A stretch of DNA of 32,384 bases. Origin: a virus. The position numbers and the translations under genes are program-made. Below the pieces are notes generated by a model. It searched no databases. It was given only the letters and a program-made list of their open reading frames with translations, and had not been told where the DNA came from. Shown here in pieces: positions 1-8,270 of this stretch (its first letter is position 1; the number at the start of each line of letters is the position of its first letter). The DNA lies in IMG/VR virus record IMGVR_UViG_3300043773_001481, positions 1 through 32,384 of that record; one strand, given 5' to 3'.

Positions 1-124
1 GAAATCAGAGAGCGTCGTCCATCCCGCCCCGCCACCGATTCTCACGATGCCAACTGTCCGACAGGGGCCGGGGCCTCGTTTCCGCCGTGAAAAGCGGGGT
101 TTCCCAAAAATCTTTTAGCCGGGG

Positions 125-152
125 TTGCCTTCCGTCCGACATTAGGTATACT
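125..152 (+). promoter_or_regulatory. sigma70-like promoter
   Basis: A -35-like TTGCCT (125-130) and a near-consensus -10 TATACT (147-152) are separated by 16 nt, in a stretch that is less G+C rich than its surroundings. Transcription would begin near 158-160, which coincides with an in-frame ATG at 159. This is the best match to a housekeeping promoter in the first kilobase and would drive the small genes before the terminase. Confidence 0.6.
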
Positions 153-194
153 TAGGGCATGACGCGGAACGACAACAACACGAAAGGGAACGAA

Positions 195-407
195 ATGCTC
201 GCCAAGCTCCAAGCCTTCGCCAACACGCTGGACATCAACGAAGCCACGGTTGAGATCGGCAAGCACGACCACGACCGTGGAGTTGTGTGGCTCAAGTACC
301 GCCGGATCGGCTGCGACCGGATCAACAGCATGGCCTGCGGTCTGGTTGAGCACGGCATCCGCTACATCAAGCGGCAGATGAAGGAGTTTGAGGCGTCGCT
401 CGCATGA
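195..407 (+). CDS. small hypothetical protein
   Basis: A 70-residue protein of unknown function, with mixed charge and no membrane segment. The reading frame also has an ATG at 159, but that codon sits at the predicted transcription start of the promoter at 125-152, so it would be leaderless; the ATG at 195 has an AGGGA stretch upstream and is preferred. The product has a VEIGKHDHDRGVVWLKYRRIG core that could form a beta sheet, followed by a C-terminal helix. Its stop overlaps the start of the next gene by 4 nt (ATGA), so the two are probably translationally coupled. Confidence 0.55.
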   Translation: MLAKLQAFANTLDINEATVEIGKHDHDRGVVWLKYRRIGCDRINSMACGLVEHGIRYIKRQMKEFEASLA

Positions 408-625
408 ACGACCGCATCACCTTCCGCCTCGGCCCGCTCGCGGGGCCGATGGCGGCATACTGCGAGAAGCACGGCACCACGCCGAGCGAGGCGATCCGGC
501 TGGCGTTGTCGCGGCTCCTGCGGGTGGAGGCACCGGAAATGCCACCGGGAAACCCGGCAATCGGTGAGCAGGCCGAGGCCGGTGCGGCGGCAAGATGGAA
601 GCCGAAGAGGAAACGCCGCAAGTAG
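404..625 (+). CDS. small basic protein, possible ribbon-helix-helix
   Basis: A 73-residue protein. Residues 1-45 read as a beta strand (ITFRLGP) followed by two helices with TTPSEAIRLALSRLL, which resembles the ribbon-helix-helix fold of CopG/Arc-type DNA-binding proteins, although the usual spacing is not perfect. The last ten residues are almost all Lys and Arg, suited to nucleic-acid contact. It is coupled to the gene before it by an ATGA overlap. A role as a small phage regulator is an inference from fold-like sequence only. Confidence 0.5.
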   Translation: MNDRITFRLGPLAGPMAAYCEKHGTTPSEAIRLALSRLLRVEAPEMPPGNPAIGEQAEAGAAARWKPKRKRRK

Positions 626-703
626 GCGGCGAGTGCGCTACTGAGCGAAAGTGCGGCTATACCCAAACGGGAATGACGCTACAGCGGCGAGGTAAGGAAG
701 CCC

Positions 704-997
704 ATGCCTGAACGCGTCGAACGCTGGCGGCCGCATCGTGTGAAGCACACCCACACGAAGGAGCGAGCCCACTACCTCACGCCAGACTGGCGAGCCAAGC
801 GGGAACGGATCCTCGTCCGCGACGCGTTCACCTGTGCCGACTGCGGCCGCGTCACGTCGGGCCAGGCGGCGCACGTGGACCACATCATCCCGCTCGAGGA
901 CGGCGGCACGGACGCCGACGCGAACCTCGCCGTCCGGTGCAGCTCGTGCCACGGGCGGAAGACACGCCGCGAGCAGCGGCAGCGAGGGCTCGGCTGA
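704..997 (+). CDS. HNH endonuclease
   Basis: A 97-residue HNH nuclease. Cys44 and Cys47 with Cys79 and Cys82 form the structural zinc site; the HVDHI segment (His57, His60) supplies the first His of the HNH motif, Asn74 the N and His83 the last H. HNH proteins of this size next to terminase genes are common in HK97-like phages, where some cooperate with the terminase large subunit in genome cutting. The location, directly upstream of the terminase genes, supports such a packaging role. The ATG at 704 is preceded by a GGTAAGGA stretch that can serve as a ribosome binding site. Confidence 0.85.
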   Translation: MPERVERWRPHRVKHTHTKERAHYLTPDWRAKRERILVRDAFTCADCGRVTSGQAAHVDHIIPLEDGGTDADANLAVRCSSCHGRKTRREQRQRGLG

Positions 998-1000
998 CGC

Positions 1001-1028
1001 TTGATTCAGGCCGAAACTCTGCTACGAT
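1001..1028 (+). promoter_or_regulatory. candidate promoter before terminase genes
   Basis: TTGATT (1001-1006) and TACGAT (1023-1028) are 16 nt apart, starting just after the HNH stop codon. The 143-nt gap to the terminase is the longest gap in this part of the window and contains a run of G residues and a repeated CCCATGGGCC. The segment GATTCAGG followed by CTAC resembles the intergenic segment at 28048-28070 before the resolvase gene. The call rests on sequence likeness only. Confidence 0.4.
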
Positions 1029-1151
1029 GGCAGACGCCCAACCCGACCCGCCGGGGGGGGTGGGGTCCGCCGGACGCCTGAAAACGGGTCGAAAGCCCCA
1101 TGGGCCCTCGGCGCGAATTTCTGACCGGCTTTTGAGAAAATGGAGGAGCCC

Positions 1152-1655
1152 ATGGGCCGACGCGGCAGGCATCCCGACCCCAACTCGAAGCGATCCCAGG
1201 CCGCCCTGGCCCGGGCCAAACAGATCGGAGCCGCGGCCGCGAAACCCGCGGCGAAAACGGAGTCGACTCAACTCGACCCGCCGCCGTCCGTGGCGAAGGT
1301 GCCGGCCGCTCTCGGCTTCTGGGAACGCAACGCCCCGACGCTGATCGCCGACGGCCGGCTGACGAGCGACCGGATCGACGCGTTCGCGATCTGCTGCCGC
1401 CTCCATGCCGACATCGAGCAGCTCGCCGACCAGGTCTACACCGAGGGCTGGATCACCGCGACCGACAAGGGCCAGGCGGCCAGCCCCGTGGCGAAGCTGC
1501 TCCGCGACGCCCGCCGCGACTTCGTCGCCCTGGCCCGCGACTTCGGGCTGACGGCGGCCGCCGCCGCCCGCCTCCCCCAGGAGCCGATCCATGCCGGCGA
1601 GAAAGAAGCCGACGAAGAAGACCAGGTCCTCGCGAAGCTCTCGATCCGCGGCTGA
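1152..1655 (+). CDS. terS: terminase small subunit (P27-like)
   Basis: A 167-residue protein that recognises phage DNA and recruits the large subunit for packaging. It begins with GRRGRHPDPNSKRSQ, the usual basic N-terminus of P27-family small terminases, followed by a helical segment (LGFWERNAPTLIADGRLTSDRIDAFAICC) that fits the family's central oligomerisation region. An earlier in-frame ATG at 1140 exists, but the GGAGGAG at 1142-1148 is a Shine-Dalgarno sequence for the ATG at 1152. It overlaps the large-subunit gene by 65 nt, the usual order for these packaging genes. Confidence 0.85.
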   Translation: MGRRGRHPDPNSKRSQAALARAKQIGAAAAKPAAKTESTQLDPPPSVAKVPAALGFWERNAPTLIADGRLTSDRIDAFAICCRLHADIEQLADQVYTEGWITATDKGQAASPVAKLLRDARRDFVALARDFGLTAAAAARLPQEPIHAGEKEADEEDQVLAKLSIRG

Positions 1656-3231
1656 CCCCAAGAAGCGGCCGGAGTACGTGCCGGGGTATCAGTGGGACGA
1701 GGCCGCCGCGAACGCGCCGGTCGAGTTCATCGAGACGCTCTGCCGCCATCCCGACGAGCGCGGCGGCGAGCCGCAGCGGATCAAGCTGATCGAGTGGCAG
1801 AAGGACCAGGTCCTGCGGCCGCTGTTCGGGTGGCGGCGGCCGGACGGCCGGCTTCGATACAAGCGCTGCGGAATCTTCGTCCCAAAGAAGAACCGCAAAA
1901 GCTCGCTCATGTCGCAGCTCTCGCAGTACATGCTCACCTGTCACGCCCCGGCCCAGGACGTGTTCCTCGCGGCGAACGACCGCCTCCAGGCTCGCACCAT
2001 GTACCGCATGGTTCGGCAGAGCGTGGAGGCCAGCCCCAAGCTCTCGCAGCTCCTCGAGGTCGTCGACTCGCGGAGCATCATCCGCAACCGCGAGACCGGG
2101 AAGGAAATCCGCTGTCTTTCCTCCGACTCGTGGCGCAACGAAGGCCTCAACGGCTCGGTGATCCTGGACGAGATCCATAGCTTCCGCACGCCCGACCTCG
2201 TCGACGCGTTGATCTACGCCACGCGCGGCACGGCCAACGGCCTCGTGATCTCGATCTCGACGGCCGGCTCCGACAGGAACGGCATCGGCTGGCGCTGGTG
2301 GCAGGACTGCGAGTTGGTGATCAAAGACCCGAAGACGAACCCGACGTTCTACGGACTGATCTACGCGGCCGCGGAGGACGACGACTTCTCCGACCCGAAG
2401 GTCTGGCGGAAGGCGAATCCGTCGATGGGCGTCGCGTTCCCCGAGGACGAGTTCGCGGCCGACTTTCAGGACGCGACGACCGACCCGCGGAAGATGTCGA
2501 AGTTCCTCCGCTACTCGCTCAACGTCTGGCAGGCCGGCGACTCGCGCTGGTTCGTCGGCAACATCGACTGGCCCGCGTGCAGCTCCGGCCCGCTCGCCCC
2601 GACCGCCGGCCGGCCGTGCTGGGTGGGCGTCGACCTGGCGAGCAATCTCGACATGACGGCGGCGGCCTTCGTGTTCAAGGAATCGGACGGCAGCTACTCG
2701 GTCGAGTGGAAATACTGGGTGCCGCGCGAGACCGTGGCCGACCGCGTCCGCGAAGGCATCCCCTACGACGCCTGGATCCGCGACGGCTGGGTGACGGTCA
2801 CGGACGGCTACCGGCTCGATCACGAGGCCGTGGCCCGCGACATTCTGGCCTACGGCGAGCGGTGCCCGATCCGGGCCGTTGGCGTCGACCCGTGGCAGGC
2901 CGGAGCCCTGGAGACGCTGCTCCAGAAGGAAGGCGTCACAGTCCGCGACATTCCGCAGCGGACCGGCTACCTCAACGCGCCCTGCAAGCTGCTCGAGGCC
3001 CTGGTCGTCGAGAAGCGGCTCCGCACGGGAGCGAATCCCGTGGCGCAGTGGAACGCCAATAATGTTTGCGTCTACCAGGACGCCACAGGGATGATCAAAC
3101 CGGACAAGGCCAAGAGCACGGAGAAGATCGACGGCATCGCAGCCCTGGTGAACGCCCTGGCCCTGGCGAGCACGGACGACGAGGACGGCGGGCCGGCGAG
3201 CCTGGACGACTACAAGATCCGCGTGATCTGA
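1591..3231 (+). CDS. terL: terminase large subunit
   Basis: A 546-residue ATP-driven packaging motor and nuclease of the HK97 (Terminase_1) type. The ATPase half has a Walker A-like PKKNRKSS at residues 98-105 and Walker B VILDEIH with Asp193-Glu194. The C-terminal nuclease has the expected acidic residues: Asp348 in GVDLASN, Asp433 in VGVDPWQ and Asp514 in KIDGIAA. Length and motif order are those of a complete enzyme. The start follows AGGAG with 7-nt spacing and lies inside the terS frame. Confidence 0.95.
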   Translation: MPARKKPTKKTRSSRSSRSAADPKKRPEYVPGYQWDEAAANAPVEFIETLCRHPDERGGEPQRIKLIEWQKDQVLRPLFGWRRPDGRLRYKRCGIFVPKKNRKSSLMSQLSQYMLTCHAPAQDVFLAANDRLQARTMYRMVRQSVEASPKLSQLLEVVDSRSIIRNRETGKEIRCLSSDSWRNEGLNGSVILDEIHSFRTPDLVDALIYATRGTANGLVISISTAGSDRNGIGWRWWQDCELVIKDPKTNPTFYGLIYAAAEDDDFSDPKVWRKANPSMGVAFPEDEFAADFQDATTDPRKMSKFLRYSLNVWQAGDSRWFVGNIDWPACSSGPLAPTAGRPCWVGVDLASNLDMTAAAFVFKESDGSYSVEWKYWVPRETVADRVREGIPYDAWIRDGWVTVTDGYRLDHEAVARDILAYGERCPIRAVGVDPWQAGALETLLQKEGVTVRDIPQRTGYLNAPCKLLEALVVEKRLRTGANPVAQWNANNVCVYQDATGMIKPDKAKSTEKIDGIAALVNALALASTDDEDGGPASLDDYKIRVI

Positions 3232-3244
3232 CGCCCGCGGCCGG

Positions 3245-3273
3245 TTCAAGCCTTCGGCCTGCGGCCGGACACT
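3245..3273 (+). promoter_or_regulatory. TTCAAG-N17-GACACT element before portal gene
   Basis: TTCAAG (3245-3250) and GACACT (3268-3273) are exactly 17 nt apart in the 82-nt gap between terminase and portal genes. The same pair of hexamers with the same spacing occurs at 28834-28862. This is the spacing of a bacterial promoter, so a promoter recognised by a host or phage factor is plausible. It is flanked by two direct copies of GCGGCCGG. Confidence 0.4.
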
Positions 3274-3313
3274 GGTACGCGTCCGGGCGGCCGCCTGGAC
3301 CCAGGCGACCAGC

Positions 3314-4873
3314 ATGCCACGAGCCAAGGCCGCGAAGCCCAGACGAACGTCCACCCGCCGCACGCCTGCTAGGCGGGCCGTGCCGGTCTCGCATGTGATC
3401 TCACTCCGCGGGAGCCTCTCCGATCCCGGGGCGTGGGGCTCGTCGTGGTCCGCCACGATCGGCCCCGAGACCGCGATCCGCGTTACCTCGATCCTGGGCG
3501 TCGTCCGCTGGATCGCCCAGGCCGTGGCCGTGATGCCGGTCCACACGATGCGGTCCCTGTCCACGGGCCGCCGCGAGGCGACCACGCTCCCCTGCTCCTA
3601 CACGATGCGGAAGCGGCCCAACGCGTGGCAATCTGCCTATGACTTCTATCAGCTCATCGCCTACTGGACCGCCCTCCACGGGAACGCGTTCGCCCGCATC
3701 CTGCCCGGCGATCGCGGCTGGTGCTCCGAGCTGCGGCCGATGCACCCGACGCGGGTCAAGATCCACCGGAATACCGACTACACGGTCAGCTACGAGTTCC
3801 TCGACGAGAACCATCGCTGGGTACCGCTGCGGCAGCAGGAAGTCCTCCACTGGCGCTGGCTCTCCGACAACGGCCTCGTGGGTATGGCCCCGCCGGAGCT
3901 GTGCTCGACCTCGATCGCCCTCGCCCGCAAGCTCGACGCCGCGGCCACGTCCTTCTGGGACAACTCGGCCCGGCCCGACATGGTCCTCGAGACGGACGAG
4001 AAGATCCCCGACGAGGCGGTCGACGCCCTGCGGTCTGCTCTCCGCGAGGTCTACGGCGGCGCGGCCAACCGCGGGAAGACCGCGGTCCTGCCGAAGAAGA
4101 CGCGGCTCAAGCCCATCGAATCAAACTCGATGGAGGCCAACCAGTTCCAGGAATTGAGAGACGCCATTCTCCCCGACGTGTGCCGCTGCTGGGGCGTGCC
4201 CTCGACGCTTCTCGGCGACGCCCGCATGGCCCGGTGGTCGAACGTCGAACAGGAACACCTGTCGGCCCAGGTGTGGTGTTTGCTTCCGTGGATGCGACGC
4301 ATGGAGGGGCCGCTCGACATGGCCCTCCAGCCGGTCTACGGCGACGACGTGTACGTGAAGTTCGACAACCGCGGGCTCCTCCGCGGCGACACCGCCAGCC
4401 GCGTCCAGCTCTACCAGTCGATGTTCAACATGGGGGCGCTGGCCCCCAACGAGCTGCGAGACCTCGAGGACTTCGATCTGCTGCCCGATCCGGCGGCGGA
4501 CGAGACCTACATGCAGCTCGGTTTCTCGACGCTCGCCAACGCCGCCCAGGCAGCTCCGGCCGATCCGGCCGAAGACACGGATCAAGCGGAGGACCAGCCG
4601 GCAGACGACGCGACCGAGATCGACTCGACCGTCGACCCGTTGGCTGCGGCCGCGTCCGGTGCGGACCTGGCGGCCACGGCGCTCAACGGTGCCCTGGTGA
4701 CATCGCTCCTCGAGGTGCTGGCCCAGGTCGCGGCCGGCACGATCGACAAGGATGCGGCGGTCGCTTTGATCACGGCCGCCTTCCCGACGATCACAGAGGC
4801 GCTCGCGTCCCAGATGGTCGACGGCACGAACATCACGCCACCGCAGGCAGGAGGCCCCGACAATGCAACTTGA
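3314..4873 (+). CDS. HK97-type portal protein
   Basis: A 519-residue portal protein that would form the dodecameric ring at the capsid vertex through which DNA enters. Recognisable parts are VVRWIAQAVAVMPVHT (about residues 63-78), the AYDFYQLIAYWTALHGNAF helix region, the QEVLHWRW segment and NSMEANQFQELRDAILPDVCRCWGVPSTLLGD, all typical of the family. The last 100 or so residues are Ala- and Asp-rich, a low-complexity tail longer than in most relatives. The N-terminus is very basic. It sits between terminase and protease, the canonical place. Confidence 0.92.
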   Translation: MPRAKAAKPRRTSTRRTPARRAVPVSHVISLRGSLSDPGAWGSSWSATIGPETAIRVTSILGVVRWIAQAVAVMPVHTMRSLSTGRREATTLPCSYTMRKRPNAWQSAYDFYQLIAYWTALHGNAFARILPGDRGWCSELRPMHPTRVKIHRNTDYTVSYEFLDENHRWVPLRQQEVLHWRWLSDNGLVGMAPPELCSTSIALARKLDAAATSFWDNSARPDMVLETDEKIPDEAVDALRSALREVYGGAANRGKTAVLPKKTRLKPIESNSMEANQFQELRDAILPDVCRCWGVPSTLLGDARMARWSNVEQEHLSAQVWCLLPWMRRMEGPLDMALQPVYGDDVYVKFDNRGLLRGDTASRVQLYQSMFNMGALAPNELRDLEDFDLLPDPAADETYMQLGFSTLANAAQAAPADPAEDTDQAEDQPADDATEIDSTVDPLAAAASGADLAATALNGALVTSLLEVLAQVAAGTIDKDAAVALITAAFPTITEALASQMVDGTNITPPQAGGPDNAT

Positions 4874-5819
4874 ACGCCGCTACCTTCCGCTGGCCGAAGG
4901 CTGCGATCTGACCGTCGAGGAGCGTGATGGCGAGGCTCCGAAGATTCGCGGCATCGCTCCGCCGTGGGATTCGCTCTCCGTGGATCTCGGAGGCTTCCGC
5001 GAGAAATTCAGCTCGACGGCCTTCGACAAGGTACTCGCGAAGAAACGGATCGACGTTCCTCTCCTGTTCAACCACGACGACTCGCGCATCATCGCCAGGA
5101 CGACAAACGGAACGCTCCGAATCGAGAAGACCGACAAGGGTCTCGCCTACGAGGCCGACCCTGTCGCGACGCCGACGGCGGCGGAGGTGCTGACGCTCAT
5201 CCGCTCAAAAACGATCTTCGGGTCGTCCTTCGCCTTCACGGTCAATCCGAGCAAGGGGGAGACCTGGGAAGAAGACGAGCGAGGGAACGTCGTGCGGACC
5301 GTCACCGAGGCGTCCGGCCTTTACGATTTGTCGCCAGTGACGCGAGCCGCCTACCCATCGTCGGCGCTCTCGTCGCGATCCCTGGACGCCTGGCGGGCCG
5401 CCCGCGGAATGGTCCAGCACGGCCAGGCCGAGCGGTCGCTCACGATCTCGCTCGACTTCGACCAGACGTTCACCGCCGCCCCCGGGCTCTGGCGGTCGTT
5501 CGTGGCCGACGCCACCGGCCGCGGCTCGCGCGTCTATTGCATCACGCGACGCGAGGACACCGAGGCGAATCGCCACGAGCTGCGTCTGGCGTTCGGCGAC
5601 CTGTATGCCGAGCTGGCCGGCGTCCTGCTGTGCGGGCCGGACAAGCAAAAGCGGTCGGCCGCCCAGGACGCCGGCATCTCGGTCGACGTGTGGATCGACG
5701 ACTCGCCGGAGAAGATCCCGGCCTCCGAGGTCGCCCCGGCCGTGAAGACCTCGTCGCTCGCCGGTGCCCGGGCCGCTGCGGCGGCGGCAGTCGCGAGGAT
5801 GCGAGCCCATGCCGGCTAG
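4863..5819 (+). CDS. prohead protease fused to HAD-like domain
   Basis: A 318-residue two-domain protein. Residues 1-175 are an HK97-family prohead protease (peptidase U35): IRGIAPPWDS, candidate catalytic His71 in LLFNHD, Ser121/Ser122 in GSSFAF, and the closing SPVTRAAYP motif. Such proteases trim scaffold from capsid subunits. Residues 193-300 form a HAD-like hydrolase domain: DFDQT (Asp198, Asp200, Thr202), Thr228 in CITRR, a Lys near 261-263, and WIDD with Asp279-Asp280. The same HAD family is, to my knowledge, usually a free-standing phage protein of the DFDGT...WIDD type. The fusion is continuous without an internal stop. Confidence 0.88.
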   Translation: MQLERRYLPLAEGCDLTVEERDGEAPKIRGIAPPWDSLSVDLGGFREKFSSTAFDKVLAKKRIDVPLLFNHDDSRIIARTTNGTLRIEKTDKGLAYEADPVATPTAAEVLTLIRSKTIFGSSFAFTVNPSKGETWEEDERGNVVRTVTEASGLYDLSPVTRAAYPSSALSSRSLDAWRAARGMVQHGQAERSLTISLDFDQTFTAAPGLWRSFVADATGRGSRVYCITRREDTEANRHELRLAFGDLYAELAGVLLCGPDKQKRSAAQDAGISVDVWIDDSPEKIPASEVAPAVKTSSLAGARAAAAAAVARMRAHAG

Positions 5820-5964
5820 TTGCCCGAAGTGCGGGGGCCGCCTCCGCGTCGAGTCGAGCAAGCGGGCCGGCGACCGCCAGGTCCGCTACGTGGAGTGCCA
5901 ACAGTGCCGCGAGCGCCGCCGCCAGGTGGTGCCGGCCGATTCAGTCTGGAGACGAACCCGATGA
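5809..5964 (+). CDS. small zinc-ribbon protein
   Basis: A 51-residue protein with CPKCGGRLRVESSK and later CQQCRERRR, two CxxC pairs about 25 residues apart that make a zinc ribbon. The frame is open further upstream to 5764, but the ATG at 5809 begins directly before the Cys motif. It overlaps the end of the protease gene by 11 nt and the start of the next gene by an ATGA. The function is unknown; similar tiny zinc ribbons occur in many phage head modules. Confidence 0.65.
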   Translation: MPASCPKCGGRLRVESSKRAGDRQVRYVECQQCRERRRQVVPADSVWRRTR

Positions 5965-6332
5965 TCGCCGCCGCCCCGGTCGCTGCCGCCACCAATCTGG
6001 AGGACGGCCTGCTCGCGAAGATCGCCGCGTTCATCGACACCTCGAGGTCCGCCGCCGCCGACGGCATCACCTGGGCGGAGTTCGGCGAGCTGATGCTCGC
6101 CCTGCTGCGGCTCGTCGTGACCGCCCTCGACACGGTCTCGACGATGACCGGCCCAGAGAAGAAGGCCCTCGCGCTGTCGGCCGTGGCGAGCCTGTTCGAC
6201 GCGGTCGCCGACCAGGCCGTCCCGCTCGCCGTCTACCCGCTCTGGATTCTCGTCCGCTCGCCGGTGCGGTCGCTCGTGATCGCGATCGCCGCCGGTGCCA
6301 TAGAGCAGTTGCTGCCACTCGTGAGGGTCTGA
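5961..6332 (+). CDS. small protein with hydrophobic C-terminus
   Basis: A 123-residue hydrophobic protein of unknown function. Residues about 35-60 (ELMLALLRLVVTALDTVSTM) are amphipathic, and residues about 85-118 (AVPLAVYPLWILVRSPVRSLVIAIAAGAIEQLL) could be one or two membrane segments. The frame is open to 5820, but the ATG at 5961 makes a coupled ATGA overlap with the zinc-ribbon gene. It is the first of several membrane or Cys-containing products between the protease and capsid genes; a holin-like role is possible but unproven. Confidence 0.6.
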   Translation: MIAAAPVAAATNLEDGLLAKIAAFIDTSRSAAADGITWAEFGELMLALLRLVVTALDTVSTMTGPEKKALALSAVASLFDAVADQAVPLAVYPLWILVRSPVRSLVIAIAAGAIEQLLPLVRV

Positions 6333-6335
6333 CGC

Positions 6336-6902
6336 ATGGATACGCTCCTCCTGGTTGCTCTGGCCGCCGGGGCGGCCTACGCGTTCCTGGGCCGCGACCG
6401 CCTCGAGCAGCTCGTGACCGTGGCCCACGCGAAGCTGCCGGCCGTCGAGCTGCGGCACGTGGTCGGGGCCGGGCTGCTCGCCGGCCTGGCTCTCGTCTGG
6501 TCGGGCCGCAATCGCACGGAGCCGACGCCGGCCCCGCCGGCCCCGGACGCCCCGCTCGTCCTGCGTGGCCTGTTCAACGCCCACCCCGAGGCCTCGGCTG
6601 ACGCGGCGAAGCTGGCGGCGCTGTTCGGCGAGCTGGCCGGCGAGGTCGAGTGGGACTCCATGCAGGGCTCGCCGATCATCACGACCGGCGTGGCGTTCGA
6701 CGACTTGCGGGTCCGGGCCTTCGACCTCCGGCTCCGTGGCGATTCGATCGGCGACCGTCACCCGCGGGTCCGGGCTGCGGTGAAGGACTACCTCGACCGC
6801 GTGGCCGGCACGAGCGGGAAGCCGCTGACGCCGGAGCAGCGGGCCACGTGGATCGCGGCCTATCGTGAGGTCGCCGCCGCTGCGGAGGCCGCCGCGAAAT
6901 GA
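6336..6902 (+). CDS. membrane-anchored hypothetical protein
   Basis: A 188-residue protein with two short hydrophobic segments in the first 55 residues (LLLVALAAGAAYAFLG and HVVGAGLLAGLALVW), then a Pro-rich linker (TEPTPAPPAPDAP) and a soluble domain. The soluble domain contains LRGLFNAHPEASADAAKLAALFGELAGEVEWD and ends with an Ala/Glu-rich helix. The layout of membrane hairpin, proline linker and globular domain would place the domain on one face of the inner membrane. It lies 3 nt after the previous gene and overlaps the peptidase gene by ATGA, which suggests joint expression. Confidence 0.65.
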   Translation: MDTLLLVALAAGAAYAFLGRDRLEQLVTVAHAKLPAVELRHVVGAGLLAGLALVWSGRNRTEPTPAPPAPDAPLVLRGLFNAHPEASADAAKLAALFGELAGEVEWDSMQGSPIITTGVAFDDLRVRAFDLRLRGDSIGDRHPRVRAAVKDYLDRVAGTSGKPLTPEQRATWIAAYREVAAAAEAAAK

Positions 6903-8008
6903 GCCGCCGCAACACCTACCGCTGGCTGGCCCTGGCCGGCTTCCTCGGGATCGCGTTCGCCGTGATCGTCGGCGAGTTCGTGGCCGGCCCCCGGCCCGTG
7001 GGCTGGATCGGGGACTGGCAGGACAACTACGGCTACACGCCAAACCCGGAAGGCGTCCGGAAGTTTCTGGCAGAACTGCCGCAGCCGCTGTTCAGACAGG
7101 CCGGTGCCGAGTGCATGGAGAAGGCGAAGGGGACCGACACGCTTCTCTATCGGGCCATGTTCAAGGCTCACCGCGCGAGGTACGGGGCGGACTTCGTGGT
7201 CGGCCGGCAGATGAATGGGAGCTGCGTCGCCTGGGGGGCCATGCACGCGGTGTATTGTGCCGAGGCAGTGTCGTGGGAGATCGGCGAGTTGGCCGAGCCT
7301 CCGCTGATGCCGGCGACCGAGCCACTGTACGGAGGGTCCAGGGTCGAAGCGCGTCGCAGCAACCCCGAAGGATATGACGGGTCGCAGCCTGTCGGCGGGT
7401 GGTCGGATGGCTCGTTTGGCGCAGCCGCGGCGCGCTGGCTCCGCGACTGGGGCGTCGTCTACCGAAAGCCATACCCTGGCGTGTTCGACTACACGACCTA
7501 CAACGCCACCCGCGAGAAGCACGAAGGAGCGTATGGGGCCGGAGGCCAGGGCGACGACTACAAGCTCGACCGCCTGGCGAAGAAACACCCATGCCGGCAC
7601 GTCGTCAAAGTCGAGACATGGGGCGAGCTGGCCGCGGCCCTGGAGTCAGGCTATCCATGCACGGTCGCAAGCTCCCAAGGCTTTTCGTCGGTCGCGAATC
7701 GCGGCATCGCGGAAGCCAGCGGGACGTGGCACCACCAGATGATGATTTGCGGGATTCTGCACAAGAAGAACGGAGCGCCGGACGATCTGGCGGTCGTGCT
7801 GAATAGCTGGGGGCCGCGATGGCTGCGTTACGAGGGCGGCAAGTTCCCGGACGACCTCCCGGACGGCGCGTTCCTGGCACGCCGCAGCGTCGTCGAGCGA
7901 ATGATCCGCGAGGACACGTGGGCCATCGGCGGCGTTTCCGGGTTCGGCTGGCGTGATCTCGACAACGGCGCGTTTCTGACGCCGGCTCCGACTGAGGTGA
8001 TTCGATGA
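6899..8008 (+). CDS. membrane-anchored papain-like cysteine peptidase
   Basis: A 369-residue protein with an N-terminal membrane or signal segment (residues 10-29) followed by a papain-fold (C1-like) peptidase. The papain signature is visible in order: Gln104 as oxyanion residue, the nucleophile Cys109 in NGSCVAWG, His279 in TWHHQMM, and Asn302 in VVLNSWGPRW, which matches the NSWG motif of papains closely. The family cleaves peptide bonds. In this position, between prohead protease and capsid and surrounded by small membrane proteins, it may act at the host envelope during lysis or entry, or in head assembly; the membrane anchor favours the envelope. Confidence 0.82.
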   Translation: MSRRNTYRWLALAGFLGIAFAVIVGEFVAGPRPVGWIGDWQDNYGYTPNPEGVRKFLAELPQPLFRQAGAECMEKAKGTDTLLYRAMFKAHRARYGADFVVGRQMNGSCVAWGAMHAVYCAEAVSWEIGELAEPPLMPATEPLYGGSRVEARRSNPEGYDGSQPVGGWSDGSFGAAAARWLRDWGVVYRKPYPGVFDYTTYNATREKHEGAYGAGGQGDDYKLDRLAKKHPCRHVVKVETWGELAAALESGYPCTVASSQGFSSVANRGIAEASGTWHHQMMICGILHKKNGAPDDLAVVLNSWGPRWLRYEGGKFPDDLPDGAFLARRSVVERMIREDTWAIGGVSGFGWRDLDNGAFLTPAPTEVIR

Positions 8009-8268
8009 AGCTCGACAGGAACACGATCCTCGTCCTCGTCGCCGCGGCGGCCTTCGGCTACTGGCTCGCCGGCGACCGCTCGCCCCGCCCCGGCCCGCCC
8101 GATCGGCCGGTCCTGACCTGGCTCGCCAGGGCCGCGAAGAACCTCCTCTGGATCGCCGCGTTCGCCGACCCGCCGCCGCCGGCGGCCCGCCAGGACGCCC
8201 GGCTCGTCCAGGCCCCCACGATCGGCGACGACGGGTATCCGGTGATCGACCACGCTCGGGGGCTGTGA
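8005..8268 (+). CDS. small single-pass membrane protein
   Basis: An 87-residue protein with an N-terminal hydrophobic segment (ILVLVAAAAFGYWLAG, residues 8-23), a second moderately hydrophobic stretch (VLTWLARAAKNLLWIAAFA) and a Pro/Ala-rich tail. It overlaps the peptidase gene by ATGA, so its synthesis is probably coupled to it. Size and topology resemble a phage holin or spanin-type subunit, but nothing in the sequence identifies a family. Confidence 0.6.
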   Translation: MKLDRNTILVLVAAAAFGYWLAGDRSPRPGPPDRPVLTWLARAAKNLLWIAAFADPPPPAARQDARLVQAPTIGDDGYPVIDHARGL

Positions 8269-8270
8269 CC

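Noticed and set aside
1-158. Minus-strand 103-codon frame at the window start (42-353)
   Set aside because: It runs antisense to the small plus-strand gene and promoter, has no ribosome binding site and no family signs.
1453-3585. Long minus-strand open frame of 710 codons
   Set aside because: It is the antisense of the terminase large subunit in G+C-rich DNA. The plus strand carries clear terminase motifs, and the minus product has Arg/Val/Asp-rich, unlikely composition.
4964-6601. 545-codon plus-strand frame across protease and downstream genes
   Set aside because: Out of frame with well-supported protease motifs and Arg/Gly-rich throughout, so it is a shadow frame.
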